Below, piece after piece: positions 25,581 through 36,176 of a stretch of 64,000 bases of DNA. The notes under the pieces are model-generated. The model did no database searches, had not been told where the DNA came from, and saw only the letters and a program-made list of their open reading frames with translations. How positions within the stretch are numbered: the first letter of the stretch is position 1; each line of letters starts with the position of its first letter. The stretch spans positions 1,033,724-1,097,723 of the forward strand of contig JXTB01000071.1 of the NCBI GenBank assembly GCA_002914805.1, read 5' to 3'. Source of the stretch: Parasponia andersonii. Taxonomy: Eukaryota; Streptophyta; Magnoliopsida; Rosales; Cannabaceae. The position numbers and the translations under genes were made by a program.

Positions 25581-25593
25581 GAAGGAGGAAGAA
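25581..25593 (+). other. Polypurine tract before the 3' LTR
   Basis: GAAGGAGGAAGAA directly precedes the TG that opens the 3' LTR. A purine run at this spot primes plus-strand synthesis in LTR elements and fixes the element's orientation. Confidence 0.8.
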
Positions 25594-27921
25594 TGTAAAA
25601 ATCCAAACTTTTTAAGTTTAATTTGGTCTTTTGATCATTTTTAAAAAATTGAATATATGTAAAATTTTTTCTCTCTCTCTCTCTTATCCCCTTCAACAAC
25701 TCTCTCTCTCTTCTTGTTAAATACCGTTCGAAACTGTCGTTCTCCTATTACCACCCTTTTGCTCGACAACAACCCCCGTCAACCACCGAATCGGAACCAG
25801 CATCCTCGGAAACATACCCCACAGGATTCTCCCATTGCCGCCCCTTCATAAGACGATGACCCTTGTCATCCTTTGAATCGGATCCAGCATCCTCGAAAAT
25901 GTGCCCCATTGAACTTTCATAGCAACTAGAGCTCCCCAACATTGCTGGCGAAGAAAGAGGTCACGATGAACTATTGACCGCCAACGAAGATTCTGGCATC
26001 GACAGGGGTCGAAACTAGTGGCATTGAATTCGTCTCCCCACAAACTTTCATGCGATATATATATCTTGACTTGACTTTATCCTGATTAATTTTTGCCACT
26101 TTTGACAATTTTAAGTTATTTGAGTTTTGTGTTGTAATTTTTCAATCTGATCGTTAGATTGTCAAATAAACCTCATATTTGTAATGTACTCATAAAAACT
26201 TGAATTTTGATATATATATTGACTATATTTGGCTATTAGCACAAAAAATAGAATCCGACGACTTAGATTTACCTTGTTTTAGGTGTTGTGAGCACAGGTA
26301 TAGCCCAAGCCCAAATCGGTTAAGTTATATATTTGACCTAACTAATGTAAGTGCTAGGAATTTAGTGGAGATATATATTTCTCCATTTGAGACTCCGTTT
26401 GAAAAACGACACTTCAAAGTGGAGGATCGAGGGTTTGAAAACTATCTTGACCCTCCAAACGATCACTAGATGACTCCAAATGTTCTCAATAGTATCGTAG
26501 CACTGTCTAGTCACTCGATTGAGGTAGCGATTCGATTAATTAATCTTTAAATTGGTTTAATTTTGATTTTCACATTCTTTTAATAAATGTAGAATTTTGT
26601 GAAGTAATTGATTAAAATTTGATTTATACATATTTTGACATAATTTAATGTTTAAACTGCTTGTGAGGCATGTCACACTAATTGGGGTGCCAAATTATCT
26701 TGTTTTGGAACTATCTTCTGTAAGAACTGGATTTTATTAGTTTTGATAAAAATGGCTGTTATGCTGCCGAAATTTTTATAATATCTAATCTAAATAAGAA
26801 TTTAGTTTTGAGAACTGAACTTTGTTAATAAAAACATTGCATGGTCTATTTTCGTAATTTTTTGAAAATGATACATATTCTCATTCTTGTCATAGATATA
26901 GTATTGCATGCATTCATTGCATCTACGCGACCGACAGACTTATGGTACCCTCTTCAGAGTGCTCTGACTTACAGTGCTCCATCTAGAGTGCTCAGACTAC
27001 ATATCATATTCACAGTTACTAATTTAGATGACTCGAACATGGTATACGTGTGCAGTTACCCACTTGGGGTGGCTCACACTATATTGTATACTTATGGTCA
27101 TCAATCTTTGGAGGCTCGAATATGTCATTGATTATATTGCTTGTTATATACTTGACTTAAATAGATATGTATTAGTTTTGATGTGATACTTTATTAGGGT
27201 TTGGAATGTTTAAATCTTTAGATAATGTTTTTATTTTGAGATTATGTTTTATGATGGTTTGAAATATTTAAACCTTTTGACGATGTTTTTAATTGGATTT
27301 CTGGAAACTATTTGAACATTGTTGACTATGTAGGACTTTGAAAGTAAGTATTTATATTGATTAAAAATCTATAATTAAATCTTTATTGAGTATTCACGTG
27401 CTCATCCCCTACTTCCTCCTACTTCCATGTATTGATTTTTCTTTATGGTAATTACCATGGTGGCTTGACAGGTATATTTGGTATATGTATACTGTTTCTT
27501 ACCTATTCATTAGTTAGTTCCTATTCTATATCATCATTTGCTTTCTATATCAAATTTATTTAGCCAATAGTAGTGTTTTTACTAAGTAGATGCATAAGGA
27601 TTATTTTGCTATTAAATTCAATACTTAGAAATAAAAATTATTTTATATAAATTATTTGGACATTAGAACAAAGGTTTTAATTTATCTCATTTTATCAAAA
27701 TTTATGAATTTATGCATGTTTCTAAACTAATTAATTAGAATTTTCACTAAACGTTAAATGACGGATTTCCTTGATAAATTAAAACTAATGAAAAATTTAT
27801 TGATTATCAAATTTGCTTACTAAAATTTAAAATTCTAAATATTTGATTTTGCCTTCTAGAATTTTGCAAAATCACTCTTAATATTATCAAATATAATGGT
27901 CTTGGAATTCCAATTGTGATA
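25594..27921 (+). repeat. 3' LTR of the LARD-like element
   Basis: The LTR opens TGTAAAAATCCAAACTTTTT and matches 15892-18250 along its whole length with much divergence. The conserved family block lies near 26240-26530. Its last bases align with the end of the 5' LTR. Confidence 0.8.
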
Positions 27922-27983
27922 AAGATGCTTCCCTTTATGACGAAGATGACACAACTGCTGATGGAAGTCAAATAAAGAAGTAG
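27918..27983 (+). other. Short acidic open frame at the LTR border
   Basis: Directly at the right border of the 3' LTR the plus strand reads DKDASLYDEDDTTADGSQIK, then K and a stop at 27981-27983. The composition looks like the acidic C-terminal tail of a plant protein rather than random AT-rich DNA. No upstream exon is seen. It may be the last exon remnant of a host gene interrupted by the element, or chance. I do not recognise the protein. Confidence 0.2.
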
Positions 27984-28114
27984 AGGGTAATTAGGGCAAA
28001 GTAAAATTTGGACTGTAATATAATGGACATTAATCACCCAATTTAGTTAAGGAAAGCCTTTTCATTTGTTTAGGTAAATTACTGTTATAATTGTAATAGG
28101 CTTTCAGATTTTTA

Positions 28115-28250
28115 AAACCAAACCAAACAAAGAAATAGGATTAATTAAGGAATGACAATTACATTACAATGCTGATTACCAAACAAATGAATAGGTCCAA
28201 TTAAGGAATAATAACTACAGTATAATGCGAATTACTGTGAACCAAATGCC
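28115..28250. mobile_element. Possible MITE fragment with two internal direct copies
   Basis: Two successive copies of a block of about 60 bases occur. Each contains AACCAAA or ACCAAAC, then AGG, TTAATTAAGG or CCAATTAAGG, then a stretch like AATGCTGATTAC or AATGCGAATTAC. The right end reads GTGAACCAAATGCC. Such ends are common in plant miniature inverted-repeat elements, but I see neither a clean inverted repeat nor a target duplication. Confidence 0.3.
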
Positions 28251-28318
28251 ATCTAATGTTAAATGAGCTCAATTTAGCTTATGAGCTCCCTTTTAAAAAG
28301 GACACCACCTAAACCAAA

Positions 28319-28410
28319 ATTCCTTATCTTTTCTTCTCATCTTCTAACCAAAATCTGCAAATTCCTTATCTTTTCTTCACATCTTTTAACCAAAATCTGC
28401 AAATTCCTAA
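28319..28410. repeat. 42-bp tandem repeat
   Basis: ATTCCTTATCTTTTCTTC starts at 28319 and again at 28361, and a third partial start occurs at 28403. The unit is 42 bases with only a few differences between copies. Confidence 0.85.
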
Positions 28411-29489
28411 TGAGGACTGATGGAATCAACAACCTATGGCTTGGACTTCAAAAGGTCAATGTAAAAATATATTTAAGTTAAACAGAAAAAAAATTTCGGT
28501 TTGTTAAAATATTCTTCCGTGATCTAACTGGGAACTAGAAGGCCGTATCATCTCTGTTCATTGTACCTTAAAAGAATAATACAAACTTAATTTGTATAAA
28601 TAAATTCAAATAACTTAATTTAAGGCATAACACCAAACTGTATTTTAGAATTATACTTAATTAATTTTCATAAAAATAAAAAGTTTTCCCCTCTGCTTTT
28701 GAAAGAGAAAAAGGGTATCCCGTTGACAGTAATTTGGGGAAAAACTTGGGGTTTGAATTTTTCGAATAATCAAACCAGCAATACCCTAATTTCTACAACA
28801 CATAAAACCCATTACAAAACAATCCTATAAACAAATATCACTTTGTATTTATTAATTTATTCAAGAAGAAACATGCAAAAAGTTCAAATATTCCTAAAAA
28901 AAAGACTTCAAATTGAACACAATATCGAATTTAATTCAATGATTCTTAAGAAAAGATGAGGTTGGCATTTAAACATTTATATTATGACTAGTTTAAAAAT
29001 TTTGTCGACATCGGAGACGCGTTTTCCTTCTTCGAAAAATACAGGGATTCTTTTAGGGTCTATCGGAACATATGGTCAAACCATGGTGTTTACCTATAAT
29101 ATTAAAGGAAGTTTCTCACTATTTCTGACTTTAAGTACTATATATCATAGTCATGCTGTGGATTGGGGTTCATCAAATTGATACATACATGTTTATAAGT
29201 TTAGTTCTTTTTTCACAAGTTATATATTTCCTTCAAAGAATCAAGATTAAGCGTTCTGTCATATCAGTAGGAATTTTGAGTTTTTTTTATTAAGAAATAT
29301 AAGTACGCTGTCGCCTAAGATCTACGAGCAGAAATTGGATTTTATGGACCTCTGAAGCTGAAACTGTCATCAGAAATGAGATTTTCTCTGGGTGCGTAAA
29401 TATTTAAAATGATCATAAGGATGAAGAGAAAGGATTAACAGAACATACATACGTATATAATACTTGGTTTGTATATAAGATGAGCGCCT
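28411..29489. other. Intergenic, downstream of MIR395 (-)
   Basis: A 65-residue open frame at 28984-29181 is not recognised and has no supporting features. Otherwise the stretch is AT-rich with no repeats of note. Confidence 0.35.
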
Positions 29490-29590
29490 GTCAGGTGGGC
29501 GGCCAGAGTTCCTCCAAACACTTCAATGGAGCAGGGATCGCCATTCATAGTCCAGTGAAGTGGTCAGGGGAACTCCAGGAGACACCTGAC
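29490..29590 (-). ncRNA. MIR395: MIR395 hairpin, variant mature sequence
   Basis: On the minus strand the 3' arm (29526 down to 29506) reads TTGAAGTGTTTGGAGGAACT plus C. It differs from canonical miR395 at two of 21 positions, the first base and position 14. The 5' arm carries GAGTTCCCCTGACCACTTCA, the conserved star region. The lower stem closes with GTCAGGTG against CACCTGAC (29490-29497 with 29583-29590), giving a compact foldback of about 101 bases. The family role is sulfate-starvation regulation of ATP sulfurylase and SULTR2;1. Position 14 varies among plant miR395 members, so the gene could well be active. A 5' U would suit AGO1 loading. A TATA-like motif lies upstream at 29631-29637. 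Confidence 0.88.
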
Positions 29591-29630
29591 TTCATTCCCC
29601 AGATAACGCTTGTATCTGTTAAATATCTTC

Positions 29631-29637
29631 TTATATA
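29631..29637 (-). promoter_or_regulatory. TATA-like box of the MIR395 (-) gene
   Basis: On the minus strand TATATAA lies about 41 bases upstream of the hairpin base. The spacing is tight but allows a transcription start just before the hairpin. The assignment rests only on motif and distance. Confidence 0.4.
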
Positions 29638-29886
29638 TGTATATGAGGACCACGAATGTATTCATATACCGATAAAATTAAAAGATAATTATGAAAATTA
29701 ATGTTCCTAAAGTATGAATGAACCTGGTCAGAGTTTTGACTAAGATGAAGAGTGGAGAAACTTCCTTTTTTTTATGGATATAATGAGACAAGCCTTACGT
29801 CTTAGAAACACACACGTATATCCACCGTAATTTGACTATTCCCATATATATATATATTATATTGGCACCGAGTAATTTTTTCCTAT

Positions 29887-29998
29887 CAATTAGCTTAATT
29901 TGCTTAATGAGAATTTATCATATATATTCTTTTATAGTAAAACAATTAGCCTAATTTGCTTAATGAAAATTTATCATATATATTCTTTTATAGTAAAA
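29887..29998. repeat. 56-bp tandem duplication
   Basis: A unit starting CAATTAGCTTAATTTGCTTA and ending TTTTATAGTAAAA occurs at 29887 and again at 29943, with only a few substitutions. It is a recent-looking tandem duplication in non-coding DNA. Confidence 0.9.
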
Positions 29999-30769
29999 AA
30001 TAAGAGAAAAATAATATTAATAATACATGTCTTTCATGCATTTCATTATAACTGTTGGATTACACATAAATAAAAAAAAAAAAAACTACCGAATTGGCAA
30101 CCTATATATATATATTTTATATAAGCTGACTCCTCAATTCATCAAGAGAAATAAATAACAAGAATCATCGATTAATAATCTATTGTCTTCAACATTTATT
30201 CTGGATTGCATTCTTGACAAGATAGAGTATAAACCACTAAATAAATTTAGATCTAAGAAAAATTTAAGATTTAAAATTTAGACCAGACTAAATCTATATA
30301 AAATGTAGTATTATAAGCTACATCTAGATTTAGAATTATTAAAACTGAAAAAAAAAAAAGAAAGGAGAAGAGGACGAAGAAGAAGGTGAGAAGAGTGTAA
30401 GAGAAAGAAAGGACCCTATCTAGCCTCCAAGTATAGCGGCGGGGGTTGTTTTGGTGATTTTTCAGTTAGGAGGAGAAGCATGTAGAGAGAGAAAATGACT
30501 TAGTTGCTTGTAGTATTGCATATATTTATATGCACACCTTTATCTATTAAAAAAATAATGTGGGTGGTGGTGATAGATCGTCTACACATTTAAATTTAAA
30601 TTTACATATGAATCCTACATATTTATTATGTTGTGGTAGCCAAGTAGTACTAATTAAACCAATTTAAAGCAAAGTCTTAGTCTATTGCACAAAGAACCAA
30701 TGAGATCAAACTAAGAAATATTCAACAAGCATGATCATGCGTACTTCAATTTATGAAAACTTGATATGA
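29999..30769. other. Intergenic DNA 3' of the RING-H2 gene
   Basis: There is a purine-rich tract at about 30345-30410 and TA-rich simple sequence near 30100. No gene is seen. The part nearest 30769 is the likely 3' UTR of the minus-strand RING gene. Confidence 0.4.
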
Positions 30770-31243
30770 TCAAGTACTACCTCTTAGAGAGCTGGGCAAC
30801 TCAAAGCGGCAAAGGGGACAATAGTGGTTCCTCTTCAACCACGCTCTGATACACTCCCCATGAAACTCGTGCAAACAACGTAAACGACTAACTTCAGTCC
30901 CTCCCGGAATCTCATCCAAACATATCGCACATCTCACCATCTCGGCCCGGCCCATTCTCGTCGTCACCTTCTCAAATTCCTCGATCGCCGACTCCGTCGC
31001 CGTAACCAAACCCATAATCTGGTCCCAATTCCTCTCCTCGTACTCTTCCATCCACCTCCTCACCCGCTTGTCGTCCATGTTGTCCTCCTCCAAACTATGA
31101 TCACTCGACACGTAGACTTTCGCAGTTACCATCAAAGAAGACGCGGCCAGTCCCACCTCTCCGAGAGTCTCCTCCGTTTGAGATACTATCTTGTTGATGA
31201 TGGCCTCCTTGGCTTCGGGTTCAACCCTAATTAGCTGAGTCAT
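30770..31243 (-). CDS. RING-H2 finger E3 ubiquitin ligase
   Basis: The 157-residue frame from the ATG at 31243 ends with a RING-H2 domain: CAICLDEIPGGTEVSRLRCL, then HEFHGECIRAW and HYCPLC. All eight zinc ligands are present in C3H2C3 order, followed by a short RFELPS tail typical of plant RING-H2 proteins. Such proteins bring an E2 ubiquitin conjugate to a substrate. The rest is an acidic, helical region rich in E and K with no membrane segment, so a soluble ligase is likely. In the same frame, upstream of this start, the reading continues open to an in-frame TGA at 31325-31327. Beyond that a further 76 codons stay open. Either the gene starts at 31243, or a longer ancestral protein has been cut by that stop. 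Confidence 0.7.
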   Translation of the reverse strand: MTQLIRVEPEAKEAIINKIVSQTEETLGEVGLAASSLMVTAKVYVSSDHSLEEDNMDDKRVRRWMEEYEERNWDQIMGLVTATESAIEEFEKVTTRMGRAEMVRCAICLDEIPGGTEVSRLRCLHEFHGECIRAWLKRNHYCPLCRFELPSSLRGST

Positions 31244-31324
31244 CAAGGTCGATACGGCTGCGTGGATGTTACGAGGTCGTTCGGGGCAATCTTGTAATTG
31301 TTCATGAGGTAGGGCACTCGAGCT

Positions 31325-31555
31325 TCACTGTGGGACCAGTAATGGGTTCCACAGTTGAACGTAAAAAGACATTGTTCCGAACCAGTTGATCGTGTTTTCC
31401 TGTTGGAGGGTCCAGCTCTCCATGTGGGTCGAGTAAGGGTGAATGCGGAACCGTACTAAAAGGGGTTGATGAGATGCGTTCAAAACGGGGTCGTTTGGTT
31501 GCTCATCTTGATCATAGTCTAGTTGGATAGATGGGTGAGAAATCGTATGGACCAT
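31325..31555 (-). pseudogene. Upstream N-terminal part of the RING-H2 gene
   Basis: This frame (MVHTISHPSIQLDYDQDEQP onward) is in phase with the RING-H2 reading frame and separated from it by a single TGA at 31325-31327. The 27 or so codons between that stop and the ATG at 31243 are also open. It has the look of the variable N-terminal region of the plant RING-H2 family (LLVRFRIH, WTLQQENTI). I infer that the two parts were one protein of roughly 260 residues and that the stop is a disabling mutation, a polymorphism or a sequencing error. An alternative is that this is 5' leader. Confidence 0.5.
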
Positions 31556-32525
31556 GGTTGATTAAAACTCTATGCGAGAGCTGTGATCCGAAGATTAATA
31601 TAATTAGGAGAACAAGATAAAATAACGTGTTCGTTTATAAAGAACTTAAAACTAATTAGGCGAGTAACTGACCTTTATTTGGGTAACTATTGATTTGTGT
31701 TAGATATTGGGAGTTTTGTTAGCTAAAGATATATAGATGCGTAAATATGTCCTTCACCTTTAGGCTAAGATTTTAGGTAACTTAAAAGTTTTTAATTGAT
31801 TTTTTGTTTTTTTTTAAGAATTCAGAATTTAGTAAGTTACATTAATTTGAATACTTTTGGGTAACTATCAAGTTTTGATAAAAGACGATTTCTATTGGCT
31901 AAAGGTTGTGGCTTTATAAAGGGTATTTTAGGCTAAGATATAAAGACAGGTAATTACAGATGTGAGGAAAGACTCAAAGTTTTTTGTGCGTTGTTGTTGT
32001 GTTTGTGTGTGTGTGTGTTTAAGTGTTTGTTTGTTTGTTTTTTTTTTTTTTTGATATGTATATATATTAGCCAGGATTTAATTATTTTGTTAATTATCGT
32101 GCAAATATTATTTTTGCTACCCATGGACAACCAAGAACTTACAATAAATCACTTGAATTTATTTTTCCTATAAATCCAGCTCACTTTATTACCAAAAAAA
32201 AAAAAAAACTCGCCCTAGACATTGATATTGTAGAAAATATGTAGTTGTGCAACTTTATTTATCGAGTATTAACTGAGACACACAAAAGTCATATGCAATG
32301 ATTGGACATAATTTTTTATCAATCATATCCATGGTGTGGTCTCGTCTTGAAAAAAATATGGGTGAATAAAAATAATGCTACATCATTATGTGTGGTTTTT
32401 GTATATAAATTATGTATATTTCTAGCATTATTCTTATTTATTCTTAGGTCAAATCTCTCCAGAAAGTTTTACACTCTTATTATCTCTAAGAAACTATATA
32501 AAATAAAGGGTCTTTTTGGGGGCAT
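31556..32525. other. Intergenic, upstream of the RING-H2 gene
   Basis: No gene is recognised. Similar segments at about 31679-31780 and 31859-31955 both begin GGGTAACTAT and contain TTAGGCTAAGAT, a diverged local duplication. T runs and a GT-rich patch occur near 31995-32052. The 60- and 92-residue frames here fall in low-complexity sequence. Confidence 0.35.
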
Positions 32526-32990
32526 ATTTGGCCCTTTTTTCTTTACAAACGGCAAAATGGTCCTTGATTTTTTTTTTTGATAATTAAGTCCCAAAGTTTT
32601 AAAAATATTGACAATTAAGTCATTTTCATTAGTGATTGTTAAAGATTTTCGAAGGGTAAAGTCAATATTGTATTGGTACTAGTTGAAACTAGAAGGAAAA
32701 TAACTAAAAAAGTTTTTAAAACTTTACCTTTAAAATTTCTTTATATTCCTTCCAAACTCATTAGTGTTAATTAAATACCAATTTTGCACTTGTAAAACCA
32801 TGCACTTGGCTCCCTAAAAAAACAAAAATCCACGTCATATGGCTTAAATACGTTCAATTTCATTAAAATTGTAATATTAATAAACAAAAAGGACTTAATT
32901 GTCAAAAAGTTTAGAACTTGAGGGCCTAATTGCTAAAAAAATAACCTAGTGACTACTTTGCTAACCTATGAATGGTATAGGGGCCAAAAA
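32526..32990. mobile_element. MULE-like non-autonomous TIR element
   Basis: The left end contains TTGGCCCTTTTTTC and GATAATTAAGTCCCAAAGTT. The complement of the right end reads TTTTTGGCCCCTATACC, then AGCAATTAGGCCCTCAAGTT and TTGACAATTAAGTCC. This gives imperfect terminal inverted repeats of about 75-100 bases around a short AT-rich centre with no coding sequence. Long TIRs with this 'no data, only TIR' layout are typical of short Mutator-like elements. The target duplication was not resolved. Confidence 0.5.
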
Positions 32991-33032
32991 TCCTAAAATT
33001 AATGTAGAAAATGAGCAATTGTATAGGTATAA

Positions 33033-33290
33033 TGTCACAACCTAAACCTCAGGACAGTGGCTGAAGGAGAATTTCTCTAGAATTGGAAATTGCTTAATTA
33101 ATAAAGAAAATGTTTTAAAAGTTTTGAATTTTTTTTAAATGGCACGATAAATAAAACATTTGAAATTCCAATCAGTGAGCCTACCTCATAGTTCATAATA
33201 ACCAATAAATATAGATTGAATAATTCAGAAGAACCAAATTCAAATAATTTATCGAGCATTATCATTCACACCTCAATATCAAACTACTGT

Positions 33291-33334
<44 letters not shown>

Positions 33335-35574
33335 CAGACATATTCAAGTAGCATAATCTATTTATTTAACAAGTCTTCAACACAAGTCTTAAATCCGTAC
33401 CCCTAGCATTATTAAGTCACGAACTACGAGTAAAAAATAACTCTTTAATTCACTTGTTAATCGTTAATGTCACACTGGACACCACCTGTGGAGAAAATAG
33501 GGGAGTGAGTATAAAATGCCCAGTAGATTACCCAGTTTTCCTTTTTAGGAAAGTTTTTTTATAATTCTCAAAATACCTGTATGATTAGTTGTACTAGAAA
33601 GTATTTTTATAAATATTAAGCTTTCAAAACATATATAGAAAGCTATGCTAAAACCAAAACCAGATGTCCAGGTAAAAACATAGAAAATCATAATAAACAG
33701 GCATAACTGCGCCTCACATAAATCAACACCTCACATGAGCTCTCACTATATCATCACGATTAGAGCAACTCATACTACATGTGTTGAGTACTCTCTACTT
33801 GACATCTATCTCTGGAAACTGGAGGGACACCCGTGTGTTTAATCTTACTGAGATAGAGGGGCACCGAATGCCTACAACTACCGAGTGGAGATAGTCAGAA
33901 AACAAACCCTGCACGGGTTTATGGGCTCTCACTGAAGGCGGGTGTAGAAGTCCTGCCTACTACAACACCGTGATATCTAAGATGACTCTCATGCATGACT
34001 ATATAAAATGTGAAATATGTGGAGTCTCAAACAATCAAGCAGTAGTTTAACATTCTAGACATGCTTTGATTTTTAAATAGAAATTCATTTTGTACTTAAA
34101 AATCAAAAAAACACTATTCCTAAGATCTAACCAAATCCCAAGATTAAAACTAGTACAAAATCATACACAGAATATCCAGAGCAGTCCACAATATTTCACA
34201 AGTTCACAGTTCATTAAAATAATTATTTAAATAATTTAATTTAATAAAATCACAAAATTTCATTTTTTAGAATAAATTCCAATTTTAATGAAAAATAATA
34301 CAAAACAAGGAAATTGAATATCCTACCTCAAAATCGTAATCATGCTGAGTTGACGATGCTAGAAAAGTCTTCTGTTGATCAGCAGGTTGTTCAGACGGTC
34401 GTTTTCGGATCCCGATATGTTTTCTTGAAAAAGTACATTTCCAAATGGAGCCTCAGATTGAGAAACGGAGGTCACCACTGAATTCAGAACACCCAAAAAC
34501 ATTGGGTCAGACATAAAGTTTTGTCAAAAATGGGTTTCGGTGTAGAACCGGCCTGTGGCACGCAAAACGGTACAATTCACGAGCTATTTTCTCGGTTTTT
34601 GTGCTACTTCAGAAAATAATGATATTTTATAGAAAAATTCATGTCTCGACCTCACTGAGTCTAAATTAAAAGTCTGAACTTAGTTTCAAGGTCTCGAGCA
34701 TTAAATGGGCTCAAAAATCCGAAAATTATAAAAATACCACATTTTGAAAATAATTAGAAAAATACCATTTTTCATATCGATAATTAATGATCTTTTGATT
34801 ACTATTTCAACACCAGAAAATCATGAGATTTCATGTTTCAATCTCTTTTTTCACGTGGTACAATTTTCTCGGAAAAAATAACTTAGTTCCGAAATAATTA
34901 GAAAAATACCACAAAAATTTAATATTATAAAAATGCTATAGTAACCAACTTCTCACTAGAGGTGTGTTAGAGTTCGAGAATGGCCGGAAATGAAAGCTGA
35001 CGTCGAGACGAGTTCAACGGTGGCGACGACGAGTTGATTGGACGTCGGAGGAAGAAACGACGGGCGAAAAACCGTTTAGGTGGGGGTAACTTCGGGTGGT
35101 CTTTTCTCCAGTGAGGGGTAGCGGCGGCATCCTATTAGGGCGGGCAGGCGCGTCGAGCACGACAGTGGCTTGTGGCATGGCAATGAACAGTAATAGAGAG
35201 TGGCCTTAGGGACCTTCGCGAAGAAGAATAAGAAAGGTGGGGGTTTTATGCAATTTTCAGAAACTGTTGGTAGTGGGACACGTTTCACTACCTGACTGGA
35301 CCGAAAAAAGTTTCTGAAATTCCACTTTAGCCGTAAATTTTAAAAGGATTCTTTTACTTTAATCCTTCTTTAATTATATTTTTGTTCCCAGTTGATAATT
35401 TCTTTTTCACTTTTGCCCCAAATGCACCTAGATTTTATTTTGTCTAAGTTCAACACCAATGATTTAATTTGAAATATTTTAAGATTTTTATTTAATTGAT
35501 CCGAAAATATAAAATTACCAAAATACCCTTGAATTAAAATTACTTAATTACCCTTACAAAATTTAGGATTTTAC
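33033..35574 (-). repeat. 3' LTR of the chromovirus-like element
   Basis: On the plus strand it starts TGTCACAACCTAAACC and ends GATTTTACA. The LTR is about 2.5 kb and shares its second half with 44246-45540. A TA repeat lies at about 33294-33332. It also shares blocks with the solo LTRs (GTGGCACGCAAAACG and the AGCCCA region), so these belong to one wider family. Open frames inside it, such as 35076-35288, are not treated as genes. Confidence 0.85.
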
Positions 35575-35598
35575 ATCCTCTCCCTTTTAAAAGAATTT
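35575..35598 (-). other. Polypurine tract of the chromovirus-like element
   Basis: On the minus strand a purine-rich run ending AAAAGGGAGAGGA directly precedes the LTR start TGTAAAATCC. It marks the internal/3' LTR border. Confidence 0.75.
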
Positions 35599-35640
35599 CA
35601 TACCGGAATTTGAATATGAGGGTCAAGATACAACTTCAAG

Positions 35641-35904
35641 TTAAAAGTTAAACAAATGATGATATTTTTCATATATTTCTGTTTCTAGTTCCCAAGTGGT
35701 TTTGTCTCCCTTATGGTGTTGCCAAAGAACTTTGACAAGTGGTATATCTCTATTTCGAAACACTTTATGCTTTCTCCCTAGTATTCGAATTGGTTGTTTC
35801 TCATATATTATATCTTCTTGTAAAGGCACTTCTGCAAGCTGAATAACATGCGATGGGACACTCACATACTTCCTGAGCATCGAGACATGAAATATATTGT
35901 GCAC
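35641..35904 (-). pseudogene. Chromodomain-like C-terminus of Gypsy polyprotein
   Basis: The frame begins HNIFHVSMLRKYVSVPSHVI, the post-integrase 'HxVFHVSxLRKY' block. It continues to PIRILGRKHKVFRNRDIPLV, KVLWQHHKGDKTTWELE and a final YHHLF. That end matches the chromodomain-like tail by which chromoviruses are thought to target chromatin. Confidence 0.85.
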
Positions 35905-36176
35905 TCAGCCCAACTGTGGTGGCAAATCCAAGTGATATGCTACGGGTCTAATTCTAGTAGTAATTTCAAATGGTCCAATATATCTTGGAGCCAATTTTCC
36001 TTTAAGCCCAAATCTAGTGATCCCACGCCTTGGCGTCACTTTCAAGAATACTTGATCACTAACTTTGAACTCTACTTCATGTCTCTTTGGGTCTGCATAG
36101 CTTTTTTAACGTCTTTGCATAACTTTAAGTCTTTCCCAAATTTTGTTAATTTCCTCAATAGTCTCTTGTATTAGTT

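Larger units (their letters stand above)
15892..27921 (+). mobile_element. Large non-coding LTR element (LARD-like), plus strand
   Basis: Two related LTRs of about 2.3 kb (15892-18250 and 25594-27921) flank an internal region. That region starts with a binding site for initiator-methionine tRNA (18255-18266) and ends with a purine tract (25581-25593). After removing the nested solo LTR (20013-22087), about 5.3 kb of internal sequence remains with no recognisable gag or pol. This fits a large retrotransposon derivative that depended on proteins from another element. Its LTRs share a block with the solo LTRs and with the Gypsy element at 33033-42214, so that lineage is the probable helper. The LTRs differ by something like 20 percent by eye, which makes it the oldest element here. 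I did not find a clean target duplication. Confidence 0.8.

Noticed and set aside
35076-35288. 70-residue minus-strand frame, with a similar one at 45055-45252
   Set aside because: Both lie in the transcribed leader part of the same LTR family, so the resemblance is due to shared LTR sequence, not a gene.
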